From the NCBI GenBank assembly GCA_035041965.1, contig JAPYMA010000509.1, positions 62,001 to 126,000 on the forward strand: 64,000 bases of DNA, in the 5' to 3' direction. Positions 21,881 through 34,335 of the stretch are shown one piece after another; the stretch's first letter is position 1, and every line of letters begins with the position of its first letter. The position numbers were made by a program, and so were the translations under genes. The notes beneath the pieces were generated by a model. The model searched no databases and had not been told where the DNA came from. It was given only the letters and a program-made list of their open reading frames with translations. The DNA comes from Anisakis pegreffii. Taxonomy: Eukaryota > Nematoda > Chromadorea > Rhabditida > Anisakidae.

Positions 21881-24800
21881 TGATCCATCAGCCGACATTA
21901 TATATCCCTTTCAGCATGTTTGTTCATTATACAGTCTATTTTACAATTCATTGTTCGCTCATGCATTTCGTTCTATCACAATTGCATGAGAATATGCTGC
22001 CACATTGCGGATGCTGCGTTACTTCAAACAACAAACCAACAACCAATACAGTCGATCGTTTCCTATTGTATTTTCGTCTGTTTATCTATCAAGTGTAATA
22101 TCTATGTGTTTGTATATTTGTAGATGGTGTCTATATATGGTGTTTTGTGTATACTCCGATCGGTTATTGATTGATTGATCAGTTCATTGGTTCATCGATT
22201 CCATTCTATTGTTACAATTCCATGATCATCAACATCATCACTATTTCAAGGGCATCATGCATTCATCATCATGCATTTTTGCGCCTTCTTTACTATGCTT
22301 TCTCCCAAATGCACTCATTTTATCCCCGTAACAATCACTCACTCATCCCGTACACTCGTTCATCACGAATTACAATCTCCTTTACAATTTCTACGGCGTG
22401 CTGCTTCGAATTTTCAGATGAATTTTCGATCAGCATACTTCTTACTTACAGCATTACAAATATGTTGTTGTTGTTGTCGTTATGGTATTATTGTTTGTGC
22501 TTGAATCGTTTCAACATTATGATTTTAGTTTCAACTGCTAGTTTTATTGACAGTGATTCAATTCTAACTTTGTTTACTCTTTCGTTAAGCTGCACTGATA
22601 GATCCCTTTCAGTTAGCATTTCACAGTTTATGCTCACTCACTTATAGCCAATACCTGATGCTTCTTCAATTGCTTTTCGTCTTGACTGGCAATGGATCGT
22701 TTCAACTCTCTTTGCAAATTTTCAAGTACTGCACATTGATTTTCACATTGCTCAGTGAGGAACTGCATAGGACTATCGGAATGTGATGCAGCAGTGTTGA
22801 AGGGTGGATTATCTGGGATTAAGCATGACATAAGTTTGCAAGTTTGCAAATATGCAAATATGTGCGTGCTTCTAACGTCGATCGATTCTTGACTGAACGG
22901 ATTCAGTGAGATAGGATGTTGTTTTCTCGAATGAGCACAGTAAAGTCAGCAGCACATAAGCGAATCTCTTTTACGCTCCAGTCTAATCTTTTTTCCAGAT
23001 CCCTTTGGGATTTTATCTTATTGGTTCAATGCAGCTCATTTTAACTTTGGCTACTGTCTCGTCTAGTGATAAAGTGTCGCAGATATTGATTTTAAAGTAT
23101 CGTTATCTGCTGAATCCAATGCAAAATGAAGAATTGTTGTGAATTCATTTATCCGGTCATACTTAAGTTCAGTGAACTGATTTCGCATCTTGAAACAATT
23201 TTTCGTTTCATTATTACAGTCAATACGGTTGTCATTGTCAGTGTGATCGTAATTATCGTGATTGTTTTTATTGTTGTCATTATTTTTGCTTGCATGAAAG
23301 CAATTCACAGAGGTGAGTTATTTCGAGTTGGTAATTGTTTTTGATTTACGTTCACTACTATGAAAAAGACGAACAGACGGTGGTTCCATTTCACATTATT
23401 ATTTCGAATGATTGATTTCACTTTTGAAGGCTGCTGCTATTCTGCCAATCCAAATTGCTTTTATACTCTGCATTGCCATTGAATAGTTTTCGATCATTCC
23501 GAACAATTTTCATAAATCTTTTTTCGATGTCTTTTCAGCGATATTTCCGTTTCGAATGAAGGCCGAAAATGGCAAATGCAAAAAAGCGAATAATGCAGAG
23601 AAGTTGATTCCATTTCTGTTGAACTTGTACTGTAATCAAATTTTCGAGCGTTGTTCAAGAGGGAAATTTTATCAGACAGAAAATATGATGATGGATTAGC
23701 GGTTGGTTGGTTGATTGGAATCCACTGGAACTGATTTAAGTATTATTGTATGTTGTTTTTACTGAAACAGTCATATGACTGTGAAATGTGCGAATTCATC
23801 TGCTGCTGTATTGTCAGTTTATTTTGACAATTTGAGAAGAGTGGAGTGTTGAGATGAAGACTGATCATAACTAATATCGATAGTTTTTGCAATGACAATT
23901 CAGGTTGTCGTCTCGTTTGTCGAGAATTCTCGATTCGTCACGTAACCACCAACTGTTTACATCGTACTCTTCGGAATTTGTTTATTAACGGTGACACACA
24001 AAATACTCGTTCAATAAATCCTGTTTATATATACAGAGTTGCATTTTGGCTTGTTAAGTGGTGATGAATCTACTTCATAAATGTTTTATGTTCATATGCA
24101 CTGAATGCTTCGCAATGCAATTGAATGGCTCATAATCAGTTGATTGTTAAGAGCATAATTGCTCCTGTTCGCTTATGATTATTCATTCGCTTGTATTGTT
24201 TATCTTTATCTCTTGTTTTTGCTAATCCACTTCATTTGTTTTTTAAGTTGATTCATTTTATGCATTACTTTATGTTTCTCTGGAAAGTGTATTCAGTTTT
24301 CATTCCATTCGCAGTTTTCATTGCTCATTGAATGAAGAAATTTTATAGTTAATTTCATTTCTTCTCGGTTTTGCAAGTAATTTCTTTCATAGAATGTTTC
24401 TAATTTTTTTTGAAGTCTCTTGAGGATTCGTCGTTCGTACTCTTCGTTAGTATTATTTTGTGCTATATTCAATTTCCTCTCAACAAAAAGAAAACAAGTT
24501 CCGATAATGAAGCAAAAATCACGAGCACAACTTTTTTCCTTCACTTTCCTATAATCGCATCATCGAAATTTACCGATAACTGAACGAAACCAGTCCTGCA
24601 TCGTCGTCGTATCATCAGTAACGCTGCTGTATTGTTGTGTTAATATTATTGTTGTTACTGTGATCGTTATGACTGTTGTTATATTCGTCCATGTTTTTTT
24701 GAAGTTTATATCATCATAGTGAGCCTGCAGATATGCTATCGATCGGGCTATGATCGCTGTTTTGCGTTTCATATGCTTTCATGAGTAATCAGCATTTAAT

Positions 24801-25392
24801 TTTGTCATGGATATCTGCTTATTGTGTTTTTCGCATTGCATCAACGTGAAATCCACATGAAAATCGTAGCAAATTCCGATAGAACCAGGAAGATGTCGTG
24901 AAAGGGATAAGAATTCACTCTATAAAAGTTTCACAGATCGCGAATGAACATATGGATCTGCGATTTTCACGGAATTATTCTCCCTCGAATTTGTGAAAGA
25001 ACAATTTTTGGCTCGTTGACGTAGCATATGTAGCATCTGACTTACAAATGTGGTTTGTTGCATATGAAAGCATGCGGAAGTAACCGATTAAGATCAAGAG
25101 ATAGTAATGTGTTCGTGTGAGATTTGTTTCCACATTTTTTTCATATAGTAGTATTGTTTTTCCTTGTGTGATGTTTCTTTGATCCGAACTGATTGATATA
25201 GGAGTCCATCTATCGCATCAAACATCAAATCTTTCCTTTCCATCTCAACCAACTACTGTTTACAATAGGTGATGTCCTTTTAAAGGGCAATACCGATCAT
25301 ATCGCTTGTAAACTTGCCCAAGGGAGACAACTGCTAAAGTTATGGGATTACTTTCAGAGAGATGTTGAATAAGAGACGACGGTTAAAATAAT

Positions 25393-25447
25393 CCTACTAG
25401 TGCTAGATATAAGCGGTAGTATAATACTTGCGAATAATACTAGTAGG
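25393..25447. repeat. 9-bp inverted repeat (CCTACTAGT / ACTAGTAGG)
   Basis: Perfect 9-bp arms at 25,393-25,401 and 25,439-25,447 are separated by 37 bases that themselves contain related TAGTAT/ATACT words. This is possibly a remnant of a small palindromic element. Confidence 0.6.
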
Positions 25448-26300
25448 GGTAAATGAAGATTGGACATTCCACAAGAAATGTCAGTTGGACTAAATGACGA
25501 AATCAATTCGAAGATGTTTCGAGGTCGTATGTGAGATCAAAACGCATCTGGTATGTAGATATATGCAAAGTAGATGAATGCTTCTGGGAGAAGGATTTGA
25601 AGGGCAATATGGTAGCAATGTTGTTGTGTTTGTTGTTATCTCTTCGATGAATGAATGGTGTGTTCAGGTTGTGATCAACGATTATTTGCGATTATGTTTA
25701 TCACTTTATCACAGCAACAACAAATCCTAACACCAAAAGCATTACTCATCCTGTCATTTTACATCTTCGTAAATAACCAGAACAACATTGACGAATATAA
25801 TCCTTCAGAAATGAACAGACAGTCCCTGTTTTCCGAATTCTGAGTGGTGAGGAGTGCTCAAGTGAGCCAGACGGCGATGGCAATAAATAAATGAATAAAA
25901 ACGATTCAGTATGTGAAGGAATGGACGAAAATCTGATTCATGCTGCTGGCGTCGTTATAGTATTATAGTAGTTATGCTCACACACACATTATTCGAAAAG
26001 AATGCTGCTTTCTGGCATATTTAGTATTTGCTATTTTTGGTTTTGCTTCGGCTTCATCCACAGCACTCTTTCCTTCCAATACATTCGTCAGTCATTTTTC
26101 TTCTCTTGCAGCTAGCTCTAGCTTCTACTAAATCGCTATGGGCTATACTTAACTCTGCTAAATATATCTCATCTATCATCCATCTGCTGTTGGGATGTCG
26201 TCGTTGTTGTGCTGCTTTATCAGCTTGCTGCTTATTCTCTATACCCTCATCACCAGCCCAAGTGAGAAATTCAATCAGCAATGTGGATTTTGTGTTGCTT

Positions 26301-26328
26301 TACAGCTACAGCTAGCAGCTAGCAGCTA
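26301..26328. repeat. AGCTAGC-type simple repeat
   Basis: Iterated CAGCTA/GCAGCTAGC words in a short tract, non-coding. Confidence 0.7.
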
Positions 26329-28644
26329 TTCCATTGTTCAATGACTTATGCTCGTAGTAGTTGTTGTGTTAGCAAGGCAAGGTTTGTTGGTTAGCTGCTA
26401 TAGTGCTCCTAGTAGCTATCCTAGAAGATTCATTCAATTATTGATCGTATCCTCCTCTGTTCCTCCCAGCTCTAATGCTCGTGAGTGAAGAATATATGAG
26501 TCAGCTAAGACAAAGCTAAGCTATAATCAACAAAGCCTAGTCGATCCATCCATCGTAAGATGTGAGCAGGCAGCAGTATCCTTTGCATTCATTCAGCACA
26601 ATAACAAGGCAAATGAACAACGACTCGTAAGCAAACAGAATCATTCCCCATTCATTCAACTCCACTGACTCTAAACATACGTCTATTGCCTATTTATTTA
26701 TTCCTTCGCATTCGTATTCATTCTCACAAATAGCAATAACAACCTATTTATTGCACATAGCAACAACAACACAGAATGGATGGATGGAACACATCCCATC
26801 CTATTACTTACTACTTATTATCTCGTCTTTGCGATGAACAGATAAAAGACTCAGTGAGCGTTCAGCCACTAGATTTACCCTTTAGAAAATGTAATCCGAA
26901 CAGTGTGATTGATTGATCCTTCGTTAAGAACCTTCGTTAACCTCACATCCACCTAAGGCTTTTTCATATCCTTTCAATGCTAGATCATCAAACCTACACT
27001 CTCATTCCGATGTCTTGAGCGTTTCATCATTTCGTAGTAAATTCCATTGTTGATTAACGCTGCGTTGTTTTTGTTTATTATCCTCCTTGCATCAGACAAC
27101 CAATTTCGTTCACTTGTTTTGCTACAAAGCCCATATCTAGAGCCAGTGATTGACTGTTGACGATAGGATATAGGAAGGAGAGCGATAGTTCTGGCTGATC
27201 ACTGGTTCTAGGCTCGTTTTCTATTTTCTCGTTTTCTATGCTTTCCTGTGCTTCTTAGCTCTCTTTGGCCATCGAAGAGCTAGCTGCTCATTTCATCATC
27301 GAAACGAGCGACACAAGCGTTTAACCCAAAGCAGAGCCATGCCAGCCAACCAGCCATCCAGCCCATTTGATATCCCATTCGCCAATCAATGAATACTAGG
27401 ATTCCATTGAAACGATTGGACCACAGATGCAATGAGCCAATGACGATGGTGACAGCGTTTTGGTGTTATTATTCATTGGTCTATTCATCCAACCAGCCTG
27501 GCTTTCCGATTACATTTTTTGGCCCTTTTTAAGGATGCTGTTGGATGCAAGCTATTTGGATCAATGCTTATTCGTTTATTCTGCACAGTATTCACTGATT
27601 ACTATACATTCGCTCAAGCCTAGACAATGATTTCAATCAAGCTTTGTACGTATGTATGTATATATGATATCATGCGGATGCTTACTGAGGCAAATGTCAC
27701 TCTTCGATGTTGCTTGTCATTGAACTAAATCAATCAAACCGAATAGTAGTAAATCTTTTTCTTTGTTGATCCATCATCCAAAACCTGAATGTTCCCACTT
27801 TTGATGAAAATTACGTTTTAGTGATTTCTATCCTTATGCTACACTAACTACCAACGATATGGATTTGTGATCATAATTATGATAATCATTATTATTGTGG
27901 TTCGTGATCTGGATCACGCATTACTATGGATATGAATTTTTCGTTGCTTTGTAATCAACTGCAACTTATTACTTCTTGTAATCGCACATCTTCAACATGC
28001 TTATCTCATCCAATACCAACGTACTTCGACATTCAGCTGCATTTACTTAATTGTTGTGAAATGTGAATTTTATGCGATGTTTTCTGTTTCGAATTCGATT
28101 ATCCGGCTCAGCATTCATCAAAATGTGTTTACCTTATCTTTCCATATCTACACATTCGTCCGTCTTAAACCACTGAGGAAAACAGCGGTTATGGTCGAAC
28201 TTGAGTTCTGTGACTCAACCAATCCATCATCTTTGTTTATTTCGTAGCACCGTTTCATTCACCGCTCCTTTCCGATCGCTCTCCGCGTTTTTGTTCCCAG
28301 CCTATGATTATTCCTTCCCTTCAACTACTACTTCGTCTGGATTTCGATGAATTCTTCTTTTTTAAGACTACTTCCGTTAGCACCTATTCAGTTTTCATTC
28401 ATTCACTAGTGTCTACGATGTTACTCTCCACTTGTTCTTTGTCTTCATTTTATAACTTACGATCGTATTTTTCTGCTTGTGAGTCTATTGAAGCTCAAGT
28501 TTTTCAGTTACCGGTTTTTGGATGATTCAAAATAGCATTAATCGATTTCTTTTTATAATATATGCATTCGATCGACTATGATGAGAATTCAGTCTTTTTT
28601 GTTTGTGTAATGATTCATACTTCCATCCTATAATTTCCTCTATT

Positions 28645-29018
28645 CTAAAAAACCAATTCAGTGGCGTTTAATGCTGTTCTATGAATGGCATTTAAGGTTT
28701 CAGCAAAGGCTTCATTAACAAAATCTGATGCAAAGTTTCCGCACATGCGTATAGCCTCCACTATAATATTTGCACTTAATTCAATCGAGTCACTTCGAAG
28801 TTTCTCAACTTTCGGAAATTCTATCCACAAAATCATCACACTCCCCTTGTTCTAGTCGACAGTAAAACGTCTGCGTTTATGAAATCCAATTTTGTCGGAA
28901 ACAAAGCGAGATTAAATTTCTTTTCCTTTTTGTTTTCAGCCTTATAAGCCCTACCACATTTATGCGTTCCGAAAATGCCTTCGGTGCAATGCAAAAGAAT
29001 TCGCTTTATTAGTAGCAC
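28645..29018 (-). other. Two abutting minus-strand coding-like frames, unidentified
   Basis: On the minus strand a frame ending in KLDFINADVLLSTRTRGV stops at a TGA that shares bases with an ATG (GTGTGATGATT). That ATG opens a frame of about 63 codons rich in helix formers (LRSDSIELSANIIVEAIRM, NFASDFVNEAFAETLNAIH) ending at TAG 28,647-28,645. The composition looks more protein-like than neighbouring frames. There are no recognisable domains and no convincing splice sites. It could be chance, a decayed insertion or part of an undetected minus-strand gene. Confidence 0.2.
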
Positions 29019-29568
29019 TTATAAGGTCGTGTTCATGCATTTCTTCGTTTTGATGACTACTCTTTGTTCCCCTCTTATCGTTAGTGTGTTGGAGGAGAAG
29101 AAAAGTTGCAAGTTAAGAACGAAAGGTCCTTTAAATTTTTACTCGTTTTTTTCTTCGTGAAATTGTGGTAATTATTGAACATCTTGATAAGTAATCGAAT
29201 CTCTTCGTGATCGTCAGATTTTGTTGCGGTCTTATTCAACTCACTTTGTCAGATTCAATACTGTTGGCTGAACGGAAAGGACAGCTTAAAATTTGAGTTG
29301 TCACTGCTGATTTCATAGGCAAACATGTCAACTTTTGTGGATGCAAGTTATACGGAACGAGTAGTTTTTTTGCGTCTTTCTAAATATATACTCATTGGTT
29401 ATCAGTGATGAAAATTGTGTTTGTTATCAGTCGTTATCATTCACCTCTTCTCGTAAAACCTATGGTATGGTTAGTAAGTTATCGAGCAGCTAATATTTGT
29501 TTATTCAGCTGAATATTCTGCTAGTTGTAGTGAATTTTGATGTGTACAATTGAATACGAGTTTGTATT

Positions 29569-29570
<2 letters not shown>

Positions 29571-29614
<44 letters not shown>
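29571..29614. repeat. ATT trinucleotide microsatellite
   Basis: About 44 bases of uninterrupted ATT units. Derived ORFs give poly-Ile or poly-Asn and are not genes. Confidence 0.95.
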
Positions 29615-30300
29615 GATTGCCGAGTAATAAAATTGCAAAAAGCTTAATAGCGCATCGATGTGTTGCGCTCTGATCGTGAGTTTCCACACGTACAAATTTC
29701 AAAAGTACTCATCGTATCTGAAATAAAACCAGAACTTATATTTCATTCTGTGATCCATTCATCCATCCATTCGGTTATTCATCCATTCATACCTATCATC
29801 GATACAGTACAACCACACAAATTCTGTCCATTGAGCCAGTCGATAATGATTTTATCTTTGGACTGAGTTTATTTCCGATAGTTTACTCCTCTCGAAAGAA
29901 CACGCTTAAACTGCTATTGCTAGCGATTACGAGAAGCTATTCTACTGCATTAGTCTCTATGAAATTTTTTGAAATGAATTCACTTTGTAGACTAAATTCA
30001 CATCTTGGAAACATTGTTTGCTTATTTTTGTGATTTGGGTGAGGTTTTGGAAGCATGTGCTGATTATTTGCAAGATGCATATAAAACTGCTGCAAATGCG
30101 ACTTAAAACAACGTACTACGCTGGCTGGGGTCAGCGCTTCGAAGTGAACAGTTGCTCAATTGGAGCAGTTGTTTTTGGGATGGATCGTTTTTGAATGCGA
30201 GAGAGTTACGTCGTTACACTACTGGCCGTGCTTGATTCAACTTATATTTTTTCATTCTTCCTGCTAGATTGTCTACCCTACAGGTGGATTATCATAATTC

Positions 30301-30317
30301 GTGTGTGTGTGTGTGTG
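30301..30317. repeat. GT dinucleotide microsatellite
   Basis: A short perfect GT run. Confidence 0.9.
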
Positions 30318-31829
30318 AAAACACTTGACGAGCAGTGTTTGCTCGTAAATTCGCACACCTTTCAACAAAACGAGGCAAATGCAAGCGAGTCAACCATTTA
30401 CAGTATACTTTTCTTACGGTATCGATCGCATCACTGTAATAGCAACAGCGCTAACTTGTCGGTTTCTCTTGTCACTCAATACTTTCTCTAACATTACACT
30501 AAATCTCTAACGTGCTTCTTTGAATTGACATTTCGAGTGCTTTGCACACTCATTCTCACATCTTGCATTCACTCGCACTCACCATTTACCGTATATCTAT
30601 CTCATTTCGTTCAGTACTTTCCACGATTCGTGGCTCTTCTGTTCGTATGATTTGTAATTGCAAAAACATGATATTGGATGTAAAACCTAATTAGTTGTGT
30701 ATCGATGTTGTGAACGCTAAAATATTAATTATTTTTCGTGTTGTTACATCGACGGCAATGCTTTATTACTATATCGCTGAATTATTTTTGAAAAACTGAT
30801 TGCGTTCGATTGCTATCGACAACTTTAGTAGTGTATTTATGTTGATTTAAATCAATTTCATGCACGGTCTTTTATTTTAATTGATGTGTTGTGTATTCAT
30901 TTGCATTTGTTATTCGGTCCAATTTTCTGGTCGTTCTATCGATCACTCGATGCAATTTAGTATTCAGTCGAATGTCTGTGATCGATTAATTATCTGCCGA
31001 TCACATTCAGCCGTCCGTCTTCGAAAAATTTCTGCGATAGGCTGCCATTACCTTTCATTTCTAAGTTATTTGACCCAAACCGCAGTTGTCATTTTTTGAG
31101 TCCTAATTTTCCATCGACTCTAGATCGGTTCAATCTGAGGATATTATCGTATAATCGATTGCAGTCGATTATGTATGCCATGCGATATTTCGTTCAAAAA
31201 ATCTGCAGCCTGTCACAAAGAAACAAATGTGGCATGATACATTTATGTATATATTTCAAAGACCTATCGAAAACAACCCAAACATCGAGTTCGAATGTCA
31301 ACGTTATTTGAGAGAAATTCAAATTTACGAAAGATTTATGTATTGCAATATATGTGGAATGATATCGAACTGGCACTCATTCTAACATATGATTACTGAA
31401 TAATGTGCAGATATTCATGATTCATAGTGCATATTTTCTATTTCATTGTGCATATCTGCATTTTGGTTTTATTATAGAAATCATTTGTAGAGTATGATGA
31501 ATTTTGTTGGTGACCGCAGTATTATCGATGTTAGCGTCGTGTTTGGTATTGTTATGTCAATCAGTTATCTATCGAAACGCTCATTTCACATAAATTTCTC
31601 CCATTCAATTCGTTATCTTTTATTGTTACTCAGATTTGTGTGTTATTTATGTATTGCTCTCCAAAATACCCGTGCACATACTTCGTTTCTAGGTTTGCAC
31701 AAAAATAATTCTTATATAGCCACACAACGCATCGTAACGATAGGGTAATGAATTTGAGGTAACTCTGACTGTCAATCGTATTGTTCAATTGTGAAAATTT
31801 GACACACACTGATCGTACAATTTTTCATT

Positions 31830-32020
31830 GTATGTTTGAGGAGTTTTTTTGGATTCTTTGAATTGTTATGTTCGTATTCAAATCGATCTTTCGAGCAGTT
31901 TTGAACACAAGGGATTCAAACACATCGGAATACCTGCTGAACGCATCGCAATCGACTGCGGGGTTAAACTTACTGGAATAACCCACGTTTCGTGAATATT
32001 GCTCTCCAGACTTGTCATAT
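31830..32020 (-). other. Possible minus-strand exon
   Basis: On the minus strand a textbook acceptor (TTCTTTTCAG) precedes base 32,020. The following sequence has one frame reading YDKSGEQYSRNVGYSSKFNP and another opening at an ATG (MTSLESNIHETWVIP) that reaches a GTAAGT donor. The two readings exclude each other and neither links to a confirmed neighbour. Confidence 0.2.
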
Positions 32021-32797
32021 CTGAAAAGAACTGAAAATACGCTCATTGGTTCACTTTTTAATATGAACTGCGTCATCGTCAATTCGCTTCTCGAAAGAAA
32101 CTCTTTTTCCGGTTTTCCACTGTTTGACTTCGCATTTATGTCAAGTTCGAGTGCATTCCTCTGTATTATTTTTCCACTTTACAATATTGCGTCATGTTTG
32201 AATGACTCGTATTCGAGTGCATTTTATTGGTGTTAGTTGTTGGTTCACCACAACAATGACTTTGTACGTTTTTTTTAAATGTCAGCAAACATTGCCGAGG
32301 AATATCCGAAATATTTTTCAGTGTCAGTCATCCATGTAATTGATTATTCTTGTGATTGTAGTTTAGCTTAAAACATATTGTCAGAGCTATTCATTGTACT
32401 GAGGTAGTGTGAGATGATCATCCGAATTTCATCTGTATTGTTAGCTTTGTTTAAGTTTTTTATTTCGCAGTCAGGGAACTTATTCGTTGTTGTTTTCAGT
32501 CTAAAATTAAGCTGATTTTAGATGAATGAAGAAAAAATCACCAGTTTCTCAGTTACTTTTCAAAAGTTTCTAAGTTTAGCTGCGCTGTGTTTGTTCAAAC
32601 ACATCCGTTCATTTCCCAGTCGTACTATCCTTTCATCTTACGGCTAGAAAGCGATCTGTGGAAATCGGCATTGAATTTATAGAATATTCCTTTAGTTGTA
32701 TAAACAATTTCAGTGTACTCTTGTGTTGGGCAAGCAAGTATTTGGTAAACATGATAAGAAAATATTATCATAAAACATTCTTACTCGTTACTTACGA

Positions 32798-32872
32798 TTA
32801 GAGCACCATCGCTTTCGTTGTGGCACTTGTCTCATTTAAAGCTCTTTGACGAGCAACAGTACCGACGAGAAT
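32798..32872 (-). other. Possible minus-strand exon or non-coding exon
   Basis: On the minus strand, CTGTTTTAG precedes base 32,872 and a GTAAGT follows shortly after 32,798. One frame between them reads ILVGTVARQRALNETSATTK and stops two bases before the donor. The splice sites are good, but the stop argues against an internal coding exon. Confidence 0.2.
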
Positions 32873-34193
32873 CTAAAACAGAAATCAGATAATGCGATAT
32901 AATTTTGAAGGTGAATGAAAAGTTATCGGCTTGGTCAATTGGTTTTGAATGATTTTTGATACTCTGGCTCAATTAAGCTGATTGCATTTTGCTGAAATTC
33001 TATATGGTGCAAGAATAATGTAATGAATTTAATCATTTTGCAGCCTTCGTCAGATAATTTCCAATTGATTTCATCTATGTGCATTTAGTCATTATTGTTC
33101 CTGCGTATTCATTTGAATTTTCAGATATTTTACGATATCAAGTTGTTTGCTTTTCAGTTCCTTCTTCCTTTGAGCATAATTTCGTTGATATTGAATGGAC
33201 AATCTATGGATGAATGAATGAGTAATTCTATTGACGAAATAAGTTCATCTCAAATTTCGCTCATCATTGAACAGTCATCATATTGAATCAGCGGTATTAT
33301 TCAGCAGAAGAGTAAATTTAATTGAATTGAAGTACATCGGAAGTTGTTTCACTTGTTTCATCGCATTTCGTTTAGCAGTACTCATTGTATAAGATGTTTT
33401 TGGTTAGCTACAATCTCTTTGGAACATTGCACGTGGGGTGAGGCTCTCTTGAAATATTTCACTGAATTTCAGTGACTAGAATGCAGATTTTAAAAATTTG
33501 CTCCATCCGAACAATGAGGGATTTTGATTGCACAATGTATGATTGACCTTTTTCATTGGAATGATTTGATTTTACGTTGGTGTATGTGTAATTTAATGAT
33601 GTCAGGAAACTTTCTATGTGCACAAAGTTTTTTGCTGAAAGATTTTTTATCGTAACGAAGTCATTCGTTAATTTGCACAGTTGGGAACGAGGCATCGTCG
33701 TCTGTTAATGTGTTTCACTGAATCAATGGAGTTCGCATAAATTCTGATGCTAAAATATCTCTCCTTTGAATGATAGTTCATAAACTGAACGATAATATCG
33801 AACTTTGGAAGGAGCGATTTTGTGAGGACTGTGAAATCATATTTGCTGGTATGTCAGCAAGCCTTTATAAGATACATGAATTCAGTTTTCTCAAAGGAAA
33901 CTCAATGTTCGGGTCAAACGTGTAATACACTTTTCCAGTAATGTGATTTTTTTGTATTTATTGATGATAGAATTATATACTTGTATAATGTAGAAGTTTA
34001 ATCATGTATACGATTTTGAAGCGTTTACCTTCTTCGGAAATTTTTTTTCAATTTCTACCTTCTTTGGAATCATCGTTGTGTTCGTTTGTTTCTTTTCCGC
34101 GAGTTTATTCAAGTTTTTCTGCGTTATCCTCCGTCATAATGCCGTATTGTCGATAAATTTTGTGCGTGCATTCGTATCGAATACCTTAATGAG

Positions 34194-34335
34194 ATGATGA
34201 ATGAATTGAAGGCGATGACGACCGATATAGCCGTGCGTGGGCACGACTACAGCGGTCGCATTGAGGACTACGATGAGTACGATGAGAATTCGTCGGCCAG
34301 ATTATTTGAGCGATCGCGTATCAAAGCTTTAGCCG
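34194..34335 (+). CDS. unc-70: Beta-spectrin exon 1 (standard N-terminus)
   Basis: Encodes an acidic leader ([20 protein letters not shown]) very like the fly N-terminus that precedes the first CH domain. It ends in phase 1 at CCG|GTAAGA and joins exon 2 through a split Asp codon to give [18 protein letters not shown]. No clear splice or trans-splice acceptor was seen just upstream, so the leader and promoter are undefined. The next standard exon is 6.2 kb away, and the giant exon lies between. Confidence 0.93.

Larger units (their letters stand above)
12433..34193. other. Long region without a supported gene (downstream of hydrolase, upstream of beta-spectrin)
   Basis: About 21.7 kb of A+T-rich DNA. 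ORFs are numerous but short, hydrophobic or simple-sequence, and none shows a recognisable domain or a chain of phase-matched splice sites. The features worth naming are listed separately: a diverged direct repeat, a hAT-like element, a perfect hairpin, a 9-bp inverted repeat, microsatellites and minus-strand coding-like patches at 28.6-29.0 and 31.8-32.9 kb. A Gly/Arg/Glu-rich stretch at 15,360-15,596 is open in two frames but unidentified. The last part presumably holds the beta-spectrin promoter and any untranslated leader exons, which I cannot locate. Confidence 0.5.

Noticed and set aside
22171..22647. 158-codon + frame
   Set aside because: T-rich DNA gives a Phe/Ile/Ser-rich translation with no domain, typical of non-coding sequence.
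26028..26315. 95-codon Leu-rich frame
   Set aside because: It looks like a chance product of CT-rich simple sequence. The opposite strand is open as well.
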